7,103 bases of DNA from Pyrinomonadaceae bacterium (GTDB lineage Bacteria > Acidobacteriota > Blastocatellia > Pyrinomonadales > Pyrinomonadaceae). Of this stretch, positions 1 through 5,991 are shown piece after piece. A program made the translations under genes and the position numbers. The stretch is from NCBI GenBank assembly GCA_013813825.1, contig JACCRA010000209.1, forward strand, positions 1 to 7,103, written 5' to 3'. Numbering within the stretch: the stretch's first letter is position 1; each line of letters opens with the position of its first letter. Under the pieces are notes generated by a model. The model ran no database searches, was not told the DNA's origin, and was given only the letters and a program-made list of their open reading frames with translations.

Positions 1-3
1 AAT

Positions 4-42
4 GATGAATGAAAAGCGGAAAGCCCTTGTCTTTCATTCATC
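4..42 (-). terminator. Weak hairpin after the TPR gene, possible terminator
   Basis: Bases 4-14 pair perfectly with 32-42 (11 bp), with a 17-nt loop. The stem is AT-rich and built partly from the neighbouring heptad repeat, and any T-run would lie off the left edge. Position after the last tad gene suits a terminator, but the sequence alone does not prove one. Confidence 0.25.
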
Positions 43-64
43 CTTCATCCTTCATCCTTCATCC
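37..64. repeat. Four perfect TTCATCC (GGATGAA) heptads after the last gene
   Basis: Four identical 7-base units in tandem (28 nt) start 7 nt past the stop codon of the TPR gene, with degenerate copies on both sides. On the coding strand the unit reads GGATGAA. It is a third heptad type in the window. Confidence 0.85.
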
Positions 65-71
65 TTATCTT

Positions 72-1058
72 TTAGTTTCCGCCGGCTTCCGTCGTCGCAT
101 TGCTGTTGATGGCGGCGAGGGCGTGGCGGGCTTGCGTGGCTTTGTCGCTGTGGCCGTGGCGCTGGTAGAGATCGGCGAGACGGCGCAGAGCCGTTTCGGA
201 ATTGGGTTGGAGTTTGCGCGCTTCCTCGTAATGGGTGATCGCATCTGACTCGCGGCCGGCGCGTTCGAGCATCGCGGCGACGTTGAAGCGGGCGGTCAAC
301 TCGCCGGTCGCGCGCTTAAAGCTCTTGAAGGCGTCGTCGTACTTGCCGAGGCGCGATTGCGCGAGCGCGAGGTTGTTCCAGATGCGCTCGTCGGCGGGCG
401 CGAGTTTGGCGGCGCGCTTGAGGCGTTCGACGGCCGCGCGATAGTTGCCGTTGAGGTACATCGAATAGCCGAGATTGTTCAAGGTCTGCGCGTCCTCGCG
501 CGTGATGTCGAGCGCGTTCTCGTAAGAATCTTTGGCGCGGTCGTGCAATCCTTTGCGGTCGTAGGCAACAGCCAACAGGTTATGCGCTTTAGCGAGCCGG
601 GCGTCGAGCGCAATGGCGCGCGAGAGTTCGCCAATCGCCTCGTTCAAGCGATTGTCGTTCAAGTAATCCTGCCCACGCTCTAAGTAATCTTTCGCCGACT
701 GGCCGCCATTCTCGCGCTTCGCGGCGGGCGCGGAGTTGGCATCTTCGACGCGCATTAAAGGCGAGCTTTCAAACCGTGCCGCGTCTTCGGCGGATGGCCG
801 CTGCATTTTCTTGTCGTCTTTGAAAAGATTGCCGACGGCCTTAAACGGCGCTTTGAAAAAACGCGCGAAGCGATTGCCTTTCTTCTTCGGCGCGACTTCG
901 GTGTTGGCGTCGATCACGCCGGTGGCGGCCCCGTCGGCGGCGACGATGTTGGCGGCCTCGTCGCCCTCGCGCTCGTCGGTTTCCGCGCTCCACAGGGCGG
1001 TCAGGCCAACGGTCATGAACAAGGCGAAAAAGATGGCGATGATGCTGCGATGGCGCAT
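72..1058 (-). CDS. tadD: Exported TPR protein in the TadD position
   Basis: With the start at 1058 this is a 328-residue protein. That start is preferred because GAGGAGG lies 9 nt upstream and because it yields a signal peptide: MRHRS, the hydrophobic IIAIFFALFMTVGL, then a likely signal-peptidase site after LWSA (about residue 25). An in-frame ATG at 1226 would overlap the end of tadC and add 56 implausible residues. Residues about 58-84 form a strongly basic, aromatic stretch (RFARFFKAPFKAVGNLF). Six tetratricopeptide units follow at about 122-321, with recognisable lines such as LNEAIGELSRAIALD, TLNNLGYSMYLNGNY and IWNNLALAQSRLGKY. Tad loci commonly carry a TPR protein, TadD, usually a lipoprotein that helps place the outer-membrane part. 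This one has no lipobox cysteine, so it is probably soluble periplasmic or held by its basic segment. The symbol rests on position and TPR content. Confidence 0.85.
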   Translation of the reverse strand: MRHRSIIAIFFALFMTVGLTALWSAETDEREGDEAANIVAADGAATGVIDANTEVAPKKKGNRFARFFKAPFKAVGNLFKDDKKMQRPSAEDAARFESSPLMRVEDANSAPAAKRENGGQSAKDYLERGQDYLNDNRLNEAIGELSRAIALDARLAKAHNLLAVAYDRKGLHDRAKDSYENALDITREDAQTLNNLGYSMYLNGNYRAAVERLKRAAKLAPADERIWNNLALAQSRLGKYDDAFKSFKRATGELTARFNVAAMLERAGRESDAITHYEEARKLQPNSETALRRLADLYQRHGHSDKATQARHALAAINSNATTEAGGN

Positions 1059-1067
1059 AACTTCAAA

Positions 1068-1074
1068 CCTCCTC
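1068..1074 (-). promoter_or_regulatory. Strong ribosome binding site that fixes the TPR gene start
   Basis: GAGGAGG on the coding strand, 9 nt before the ATG at 1058, is the best Shine-Dalgarno in the window. It decides for the shorter 328-residue reading over the longer open frame starting at 1226. Confidence 0.8.
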
Positions 1075-1080
1075 ACTACG

Positions 1081-1139
1081 GTGACGGGCGACGGGTGACG
1101 AGCAAAGACAGTTTCCGGTTTTAACTCGTGACTCGTCAC
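1081..1139. repeat. GTGACGN heptads and short inverted repeat between tadC and the TPR gene
   Basis: GTGACGG, GCGACGG and GTGACGA follow one another at 1081-1101. ACTCGTG and ACTCGTC are at 1124-1137. Perfect 8-base arms at 1095-1102 and 1132-1139 enclose 29 nt. The period is again seven bases, but the unit differs from the TCAGCNN family. The TPR gene's ribosome binding site lies just beyond. Confidence 0.65.
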
Positions 1140-1144
1140 AGCAT

Positions 1145-2086
1145 TTACATTTTGCCGAACGTATCCATGAGGTTCAGGGCAGCCGGGCCGAGGATGGCGA
1201 TGAACAAAGTCGGGAACAAGAAACACGCCAGCGGGAGCAGTAGTTTGACCGCCGCTTTCTGCGCGGCCTGCTCGGCGCGCTGGCGGCGCTTCGTGCGTAG
1301 GCTGTCGGCGTAGATTCGCACCGCCCGCGCGATGGACGTGCCGAAGCGGTCGGTCTGAATCAGCATCGCGACCAGACTTCTCAAGTCTTCGACGCCGGTG
1401 CGCTCGGCTAGATTCCTGAGCGCCTCGTCGCGCTCGCGGCCGACGCGGATTTCCAGATTCGTCAACTCGAACTCGTCGCTGATGTCCGGGTGCGTGTCCT
1501 TCAACTCTTCGCCCACTCTGACCATCGCCGCGTTCAACCCAAGACCCGCCTCAATTGAGATGACCATCAGATCGAGAGCGTCGGCCAAGCCCCAGCGGAC
1601 GCGCTGTTGCCGGCTCTTGATCATCCGTTTCAAGAAATAGCGCGGCAAAAAGAAGCCCGCGACGAAAGACAGGAGAATGTACATCAGCGCGCTTTCCAGC
1701 GGCTTCGCTAGCATCGCGCACACGATGGCGGCGACGGCCGGGAAGGTGACGAGGGACACTAACTGAATGGCGCGGAAGACAACTGGCGCATTAACCGAAC
1801 GGTAGCCGGCTTGCATCAATTGCTTTTGCAGCTTCTTGGCTTCGGCGGCCGACGGCGGCGCGATCTTTCGCAACGGCGCGGCCATCCGCTCGGCCAACCC
1901 GCTGGCGATGTCCGACTCCGGCCGCACCAACGTCGCCGCCGCTGCCGGCGCGAGATTGCCCTGCTCGTCGGCCATTTGCCGCAGCCGCTCGCTGGACGCG
2001 CTCGCTGGCCGGAACATGGTCCAATAAGCCGCCAGCACAGCCAGCGTGATACACACGAAAGTCGAAAGCGCAATGATGATAACCAT
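1145..2086 (-). CDS. tadC: TadC inner-membrane platform protein (T2SSF domain)
   Basis: This encodes a 313-residue polytopic membrane protein, the second GspF-like platform subunit. An N-terminal helix spans about 2-22 (VIIIALSTFVCITLAVLAA). A long cytoplasmic linker follows, containing KKLQKQLMQAGYRS, the usual lead-in to the domain in TadC. Two helices lie near 104-127 and 131-150. The T2SSF domain covers about 167-300, with ADALDLMVISIEAGLGLNAA (168-187), ELTNLEIRVGRERDEALRNL, LIQTDRFGTSIARAVR and the strongly conserved end RTKRRQRAEQAAQKAAVKL, followed by LLPLACFLFPTLFIAILGPA. The signature is clearly TadC and not TadB. No Shine-Dalgarno is visible before the ATG at 2086, where the sequence is already repeat-like. 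The stop is 86 nt before the TPR gene. Confidence 0.95.
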   Translation of the reverse strand: MVIIIALSTFVCITLAVLAAYWTMFRPASASSERLRQMADEQGNLAPAAAATLVRPESDIASGLAERMAAPLRKIAPPSAAEAKKLQKQLMQAGYRSVNAPVVFRAIQLVSLVTFPAVAAIVCAMLAKPLESALMYILLSFVAGFFLPRYFLKRMIKSRQQRVRWGLADALDLMVISIEAGLGLNAAMVRVGEELKDTHPDISDEFELTNLEIRVGRERDEALRNLAERTGVEDLRSLVAMLIQTDRFGTSIARAVRIYADSLRTKRRQRAEQAAQKAAVKLLLPLACFLFPTLFIAILGPAALNLMDTFGKM

Positions 2087-2097
2087 AGCAGTAGTAA

Positions 2098-2125
2098 TCA
2101 GCAGTCAGCAGTCAGTTATCAGCCA
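2098..2125. repeat. Heptad array before tadC (four units)
   Basis: Four 7-base units start with TCAG: TCAGCAG twice, then TCAGTTA and TCAGCCA. The array lies 11 nt from the tadC start codon and forms the left arm of a large hairpin. Confidence 0.8.
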
Positions 2126-2175
2126 AAGCCATCGGACAATCAGTAGTCAGTCTTTGGCTGATAGCTGACTGCTGA
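2105..2175. repeat. 24-bp inverted repeat between tadB and tadC
   Basis: Arms 2105-2128 and 2152-2175 are reverse complements at 23 of 24 positions. The single exception is T2116 against G2164, which is an A/C mismatch in the transcript. The loop is 23 nt (2129-2151). It could form a very stable hairpin in the operon mRNA. There is no T-run after it, and tadC follows, so it is not a simple end-of-operon terminator. Confidence 0.85.
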
Positions 2176-2187
2176 TGGCTGATGGCT
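2157..2187. repeat. Heptad array after tadB (four units plus GCT)
   Basis: The units are GCTGATA, GCTGACT and GCTGATG twice, plus a leading part of a fifth. This is the same family as 2098-2125 on the opposite strand. It ends one base from the tadB stop codon (2189-2191). Confidence 0.8.
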
Positions 2188-2188
2188 C

Positions 2189-3151
2189 CTAAATCTTAAT
2201 CCGCAAAATCTTCCGCACGATCAACATGCCGGTGGTTTGCAGGAGGAGGGCGGCCATGATCAGTTTGTGGCCGCGCGGATCGTAGAGCATGACGCTCATG
2301 TATTCGGGGTTCATCACCGCGACCGCGAGGACGACGAAGATCGGCAGGCCGCAGAGAATCCACGCGGACATGCGCGAACTGGTCGTTAAGGTCTTCAAAT
2401 CTTCCATGATGCGGAATCGCTCGCGGATGGTTTGTGCCACCTTCTCCAACACTTCAGCCAGATTGCCGCCCGTCTCGCGCTGGATGAGGATGGCCGTGAT
2501 GCACATCCGCAGATCGAGGAGCGGGACGCGGCGCGCCAGATTTTCGAGCGCCAGTTTCAGCGAGAGGCCGAGATTCTGTTCTTCGTAAGTTTTGCGAAAC
2601 TCCGCCGCCACCGGATCGGGCATCTCGTCGGCGATCATGTGCAGCGATTCCGAAAAAGCGTGACCGGCCGAAAGGGCGCGGCTGACCAACTCCAGCGTAT
2701 CAGGCAACTGTTCGAGAAACTTGTTGAGCCGTTGCCGCCGTTTCCAATAGACGTGAACGAACGGCACTGCCGCCGCCGCCACTCCCGCCAGCACCATCAA
2801 GATGATCGAAATCGTCAACATCGACGCGGCCATCGCGGCGATCATCCCCGCCATCGCCGAGAACATCAGCAAGCGCGTCACCGTGATGTGCAGATCGGCC
2901 TGATCGAGCGCCTGCTTGAAACGCCCCGCCACCTGCACGCGCACCATCATCCGGTCGAGCAGCGGAATCTCGCTCATCAGATCGAGACGCGCGAGCTGCA
3001 CGTCCACGTCGTCCGTGTGCGCCGAATGAATCAACGCTTCCGCCACCCGCTGCTTCAACTGCGCGCGGCGCTTATCCGTGCTCCGCGTCGCCAACAAATA
3101 CAGCGCGAAGGTCAGGAACAGGCAGAAGATGAAAACTATAAAAGGAATCAT
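2189..3151 (-). CDS. tadB: TadB inner-membrane platform protein (T2SSF domain)
   Basis: This encodes a 320-residue polytopic membrane protein, one of two GspF-like subunits on which the CpaF ATPase acts. It starts with a membrane helix (about 2-22, IPFIVFIFCLFLTFALYLL), followed by a charged cytoplasmic segment with LLDRMMVRV. A hydrophobic pair spans about 93-135. The T2SSF domain covers about 147-280, with QLPDTLELVSRALSAGHAF, a typical TadB signature, then QRETGGNLAEVLEKVA and the SSRMSAWILCGLPIFVVLA stretch (258-276). A last helix is near 296-312, before the basic tail RKILRIKI. Length and helix pattern fit the family. The start is chosen because it gives the intact first helix, although only CTAAGACCC, not a Shine-Dalgarno, precedes it. 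It is flanked by repeat arrays on both sides. Confidence 0.95.
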   Translation of the reverse strand: MIPFIVFIFCLFLTFALYLLATRSTDKRRAQLKQRVAEALIHSAHTDDVDVQLARLDLMSEIPLLDRMMVRVQVAGRFKQALDQADLHITVTRLLMFSAMAGMIAAMAASMLTISIILMVLAGVAAAAVPFVHVYWKRRQRLNKFLEQLPDTLELVSRALSAGHAFSESLHMIADEMPDPVAAEFRKTYEEQNLGLSLKLALENLARRVPLLDLRMCITAILIQRETGGNLAEVLEKVAQTIRERFRIMEDLKTLTTSSRMSAWILCGLPIFVVLAVAVMNPEYMSVMLYDPRGHKLIMAALLLQTTGMLIVRKILRIKI

Positions 3152-3159
3152 GGGTCTTA

Positions 3160-3222
3160 GCTTTCAGCGATCAGCTTTCAGCAATCAGCAATCGATCATC
3201 AGCTTTTGCTGACGGCTGACTG
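3160..3222. repeat. Nine-unit heptad array between cpaF and tadB
   Basis: Nine contiguous 7-base units fill 63 nt of the 71-nt gap. Reading the plus strand, the units at the left are GCTTTCA, GCGATCA, GCTTTCA and GCAATCA. Those at the right switch orientation to CTGACGG and CTGACTG. The array starts directly after the cpaF stop codon (3223-3225) in the sense of transcription and ends 8 nt before the tadB ATG. Its two halves are partly complementary (about 15 of 19 positions). Confidence 0.8.
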
Positions 3223-4563
3223 CTATTCTTCAAAAAACACCCGTGGCAGTTGCATCCCGTAAACTTTGAGGCGTTCGGCGAAGCGGGGGCGGACGCCGGT
3301 GGGGCGGAAGCGGCCGATGACGCGACCATCTTTGTCCACGCCTTTGCGCTCAAACTGGAAAATCTCCTGCATCGTGATCGTCTCGCCTTCCATGCCGGTG
3401 ATCTCGGAGATGGAAGTGATGCGGCGCGTGCCGTCCGAGAGGCGCGCGGCCTGAATCACGAGGTCGAGCGCGGAAGCGATCTGCTGGCGCATCGCGCGAT
3501 CCGAGAGTCTCATGCCGGTCATCTGAATCATCGTTTCGAGCCGCGCCACCGCGTCGCGCGGCGTGTTGGCGTGAACCGTCGTCAACGATCCATCGTGGCC
3601 GGTGTTCATCGCCTGCAACATGTCGATGGCTTCGCCGCCGCGCACCTCGCCGATCACGATGCGGTCGGGACGCATACGCAAGGCGTTCTTCACCAGATCG
3701 CGTTGCGTTACTTCACCGCGCCCTTCGATGTTGGCCGGTCGGGTTTCGAGGCGGACGACGTGCGGTTGTTGCAGTTGCAACTCCGCCGAGTCTTCAATCG
3801 TAACGATCCGCTCGCCTTCAGGGATGTAGGCCGACAAGGCGTTTAAGAGCGTCGTCTTGCCCGCGCCGGTGCCGCCGGAGATGAGGACGTTGAGTCTGGC
3901 TCTGACGCACATCTCGAACATGTCGGCGATGTCTTTGGTGAGCGCGCCGATCTCGATCAGCTTGTGCATGCGGAGCGGCTCGGCCCCGAAGCGGCGGATC
4001 GAGAGCACGGGGCCGTCCAACGCGAGCGGCGGGATGATGGCATTGACGCGCGAGCCATCGGGCAGGCGGGCGTCAACCATCGGTGACGATTCGTCGATGC
4101 GGCGGCCGACCGTTGAGACGATGCGCTCGATGACCCGCATCAAATGTTCGGAGTCCTTGAACGTCACGTCGGTACTTTCGATCTTGCCGCGCCGCTCGAC
4201 GTAGATGCTGTATGGCGAATTAACCAGTATGTCGGAGATGGTCGAATCGGCGAGCAGCGGTTCGAGAGGGCCAAGCCCGAACAATTCGTGGCGCACTTCC
4301 TCGACGAGGCGCTCGCGCTCGTTCATCGACAGCGGCGTGCGTTCGACGGCAAGCAACCCTTCGGCCAGCTTCGCCACCTCGGAGTGCAGTTGATCGGGTT
4401 CCAACTGGCCGAGCTTAGTCAAGTCCATCCGGTTGATGATCGCCCGGTGCAGCCGCGACTTCATCTCCTGAAAAACCTGCTGCGTCGCCGCCGCTTCTTC
4501 GCCCCGCACCAACGGCACGATGTTCCCCGGCGTTTCTCTGATAAGTCTTTCGCGTAATGACAT
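3223..4563 (-). CDS. cpaF: CpaF/TadA secretion ATPase of the Tad pilus
   Basis: This encodes a 446-residue hexameric GspE/VirB11-superfamily ATPase that powers Flp pilus assembly at the cytoplasmic face of the inner membrane. The N-terminal region (about 1-100) is helical, with [20 protein letters not shown], then [20 protein letters not shown], a typical TadA segment. Residues [20 protein letters not shown] (161-180) match the N2 domain. All catalytic boxes are present: Walker A GGTGAGKT (230-237), Asp box [12 protein letters not shown] (253-264), Walker [13 protein letters not shown] (301-312) and His box [13 protein letters not shown] (322-334). The C-terminus is short and complete. Length is normal for the family. 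The ATG at 4563 has no visible Shine-Dalgarno; the 14 nt before it lead straight into a repeat array. TadB and TadC downstream are its membrane partners. Confidence 0.97.
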   Translation of the reverse strand: MSLRERLIRETPGNIVPLVRGEEAAATQQVFQEMKSRLHRAIINRMDLTKLGQLEPDQLHSEVAKLAEGLLAVERTPLSMNERERLVEEVRHELFGLGPLEPLLADSTISDILVNSPYSIYVERRGKIESTDVTFKDSEHLMRVIERIVSTVGRRIDESSPMVDARLPDGSRVNAIIPPLALDGPVLSIRRFGAEPLRMHKLIEIGALTKDIADMFEMCVRARLNVLISGGTGAGKTTLLNALSAYIPEGERIVTIEDSAELQLQQPHVVRLETRPANIEGRGEVTQRDLVKNALRMRPDRIVIGEVRGGEAIDMLQAMNTGHDGSLTTVHANTPRDAVARLETMIQMTGMRLSDRAMRQQIASALDLVIQAARLSDGTRRITSISEITGMEGETITMQEIFQFERKGVDKDGRVIGRFRPTGVRPRFAERLKVYGMQLPRVFFEE

Positions 4564-4572
4564 GGGTTTAAG

Positions 4573-4598
4573 AGCAATCAGCTTTCAGCAGTCAGCTT
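4573..4598. repeat. Heptad array before cpaF (three units plus a partial)
   Basis: TCAGCTT, TCAGCAG and TCAGCTT follow one another at 4578-4598, with a degenerate partial unit before them. This is the same repeat family as the array at 4652-4693 but in the opposite orientation. The cpaF ATG lies about 10 nt away, at 4561-4563. The 50 or so bases between the two arrays hold no credible gene. Confidence 0.75.
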
Positions 4599-4691
4599 TT
4601 ATTCTCTCATTTAGCCTGACCGTTTTAATCTGCGCTGATTGGTTTCACTCCTTAGCTTTAGCTGATAGCTGACGGCTGAACGCTGATAGCT
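4573..4691. repeat. Long-loop inverted repeat between cpaE and cpaF
   Basis: The 25-base arms 4573-4597 and 4667-4691 match in reverse complement at 22 of 25 positions. The loop is 69 nt (4598-4666). The arms are made of the heptad repeats, so the symmetry may come from two insertions facing each other. No T-run follows, so this is not a standard terminator. Confidence 0.7.
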
Positions 4692-4693
4692 TT
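4652..4693. repeat. Heptad array after cpaE (six units)
   Basis: Six consecutive 7-base units lie in strict phase, mostly of the form NNGCTGA on the plus strand (for example TAGCTGA twice, then CGGCTGA and ACGCTGA). The array runs into the stop codon of cpaE (4693-4695). It pairs as an imperfect inverted repeat with the array at 4573-4598. Confidence 0.8.
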
Positions 4694-5937
4694 TAGATCG
4701 CCGCCGGCGCTTTCTCTTTGCCGATGCGGGCGCGGAGATTGAAGTTCGGATCGCCGGTTGGTTGGCGACGGAAGAATGAATTCATGAGTCCCTTGCGCGG
4801 CTCCGCGATGGACGCGGCTGGCGCTTCGCCGCTGATGGTCGCGGCGATGCGGCGGATTTCGGCGGCGATGCGCGATGAAGGATCGGATTCGACGAGCGGC
4901 TGGCCGAGGTTGATCGAGTTCACCGTCGTCAGATAATCGCTTTGGATGAAGGCCGTCACCGGCTGGCCGAGGAAGCGTTCGACTTGGCGCAGATCGAGAT
5001 CAATCTGCTTCGACCAGCGATTGACGACGATGCGGACTTTGTGGCGCGGATAGCCGAGGCGGTCGAAGATGGCGAGAGCGCGTTGCGTGCTGCGAATGGC
5101 CGGGATGTCAATGGACAAAACGAGCACGATCTCGTCGGCCTGATCGAGCGCCGCCAGCGTGATCGAATCGAACGTGTGCTGCGGATCGATGACGACGTAA
5201 TCAAAACGCTCGCGCAGCACTTCCAAGACTTCAAAAATGTGCTCCGGCTCGATGTCGTCGGCGAGGTCGGCTTCGCGCGGCGCGGCCATCAACGAGAGGT
5301 TTGTGGAGTACGGCGCGAGATAGCTTTTGAGGAGCGAATCGTCCACGCGGGCGCGGTTTTCGACGAGATCGGAGATCGAGAATTTCGGATCGACGCCGAG
5401 GAATAAGGCGAGATCGCCGGCCTGCAAGTTGAGATCGACGAGCACGGTGCGCGACGGCAGAGAGGCCGCGATGTTGGTGGCGATGAACGATGTACCGCAA
5501 CCGCCCTTGCTCGAAAAAACGGCGACCACGCGCCCGCGCTTCTTCGGCGCTTCGACTTGCGCGGCGCAGAATTCGGCGGTGCGTTCAAGCACCGTCTCAA
5601 ACTCGCCTTTGATGATTGGCAGGCGCAGAAAATCTTTCGCGCCGGCGCGCAAGCTGCGGAGGATCATGTCGGGCGAGGCATCGCGCGAGGCGCAGATGAT
5701 CGCGGTCGTCGGGCACTCGGCGGCGAGGCGCGCGACGAACTTCAAGTCGTGTTCGGGATGCGCGCCGAGCGTGATGATCGCGGCGTTCGGACGCAGGCGG
5801 ACGATTTCGGGGAAGAGTTGTTCCGGGTCGTCACCGCCGACGAGCAGGCGCGTGTCCTCGTTGGCGGCCAGCGCGCCGCGCAACTCCTTGAGCGTGTCGA
5901 GGCCGGTACTGAGGATGACGAAGGTTAGGGGGTTCAT
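4693..5937 (-). CDS. cpaE: CpaE/TadZ-like pilus localisation ATPase with degenerate receiver domain
   Basis: This encodes a 414-residue cytoplasmic protein with two domains. Residues about 1-125 look like a response-regulator receiver fold (helix/strand pattern, RAGAKDFLRLPI near the end). However, the strand that should carry the phospho-acceptor Asp reads NAAIITLG, and the conserved Lys before the last Pro is Leu106, so it is probably not phosphorylated. Residues about 136-370 are a MinD/ParA-type ATPase: the deviant Walker A is FSSKGGCGTS (KGGCGTS at 144-150), followed by A' VLVDLNLQAGD (about 165-175), Walker B YVVID (247-251) and KVRIVVNRW (300-308). The usual P-loop lysine before Ser/Thr is Thr149, while the signature Lys144 is kept. 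A proline- and arginine-rich tail follows. In Tad systems this protein places the machine, often at a pole. No good Shine-Dalgarno is seen. It precedes cpaF, as in many tad loci. Confidence 0.93.
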   Translation of the reverse strand: MNPLTFVILSTGLDTLKELRGALAANEDTRLLVGGDDPEQLFPEIVRLRPNAAIITLGAHPEHDLKFVARLAAECPTTAIICASRDASPDMILRSLRAGAKDFLRLPIIKGEFETVLERTAEFCAAQVEAPKKRGRVVAVFSSKGGCGTSFIATNIAASLPSRTVLVDLNLQAGDLALFLGVDPKFSISDLVENRARVDDSLLKSYLAPYSTNLSLMAAPREADLADDIEPEHIFEVLEVLRERFDYVVIDPQHTFDSITLAALDQADEIVLVLSIDIPAIRSTQRALAIFDRLGYPRHKVRIVVNRWSKQIDLDLRQVERFLGQPVTAFIQSDYLTTVNSINLGQPLVESDPSSRIAAEIRRIAATISGEAPAASIAEPRKGLMNSFFRRQPTGDPNFNLRARIGKEKAPAAI

Positions 5938-5991
5938 GGTTCGGTTAATCTCTATGGCTGATTGGTATCTGTGACTGCTTTTCGAGGGCTT

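Noticed and set aside
1059..1226. Longer N-terminus for the TPR protein starting at 1226
   Set aside because: It would overlap the last 82 bases of tadC, gives a Pro/His/Arg-rich extension, and bypasses the strong GAGGAGG site and the signal peptide that start at 1058.
2105..2175. Rho-independent terminator between tadB and tadC
   Set aside because: The stem is long but no T-run follows on the coding strand, and tadC needs transcription through it.
2098..2187. CRISPR-like array
   Set aside because: Units are 7 bases, tandem and without spacers; the length and layout do not fit CRISPR, and no cas gene is near.
2432..3160. Long plus-strand open frame of 242 codons opposite tadB
   Set aside because: It is antisense to a motif-complete TadB, rich in His/Arg low-complexity sequence, and has no family motif; it is a by-product of GC-rich codon use.
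3250..3846. Plus-strand open frame of 198 codons opposite cpaF, and similar ones at 4144-4557 and 5327-5974
   Set aside because: All mirror conserved coding sequence on the other strand and show no domain of their own or ribosome binding site.
4598..4666. Small gene or internal promoter in the cpaE-cpaF gap
   Set aside because: Minus-strand readings from ATG or GTG run only 3-7 codons before a stop. An AAGGAG is present but leads to no frame. I see no convincing -35/-10 pair.
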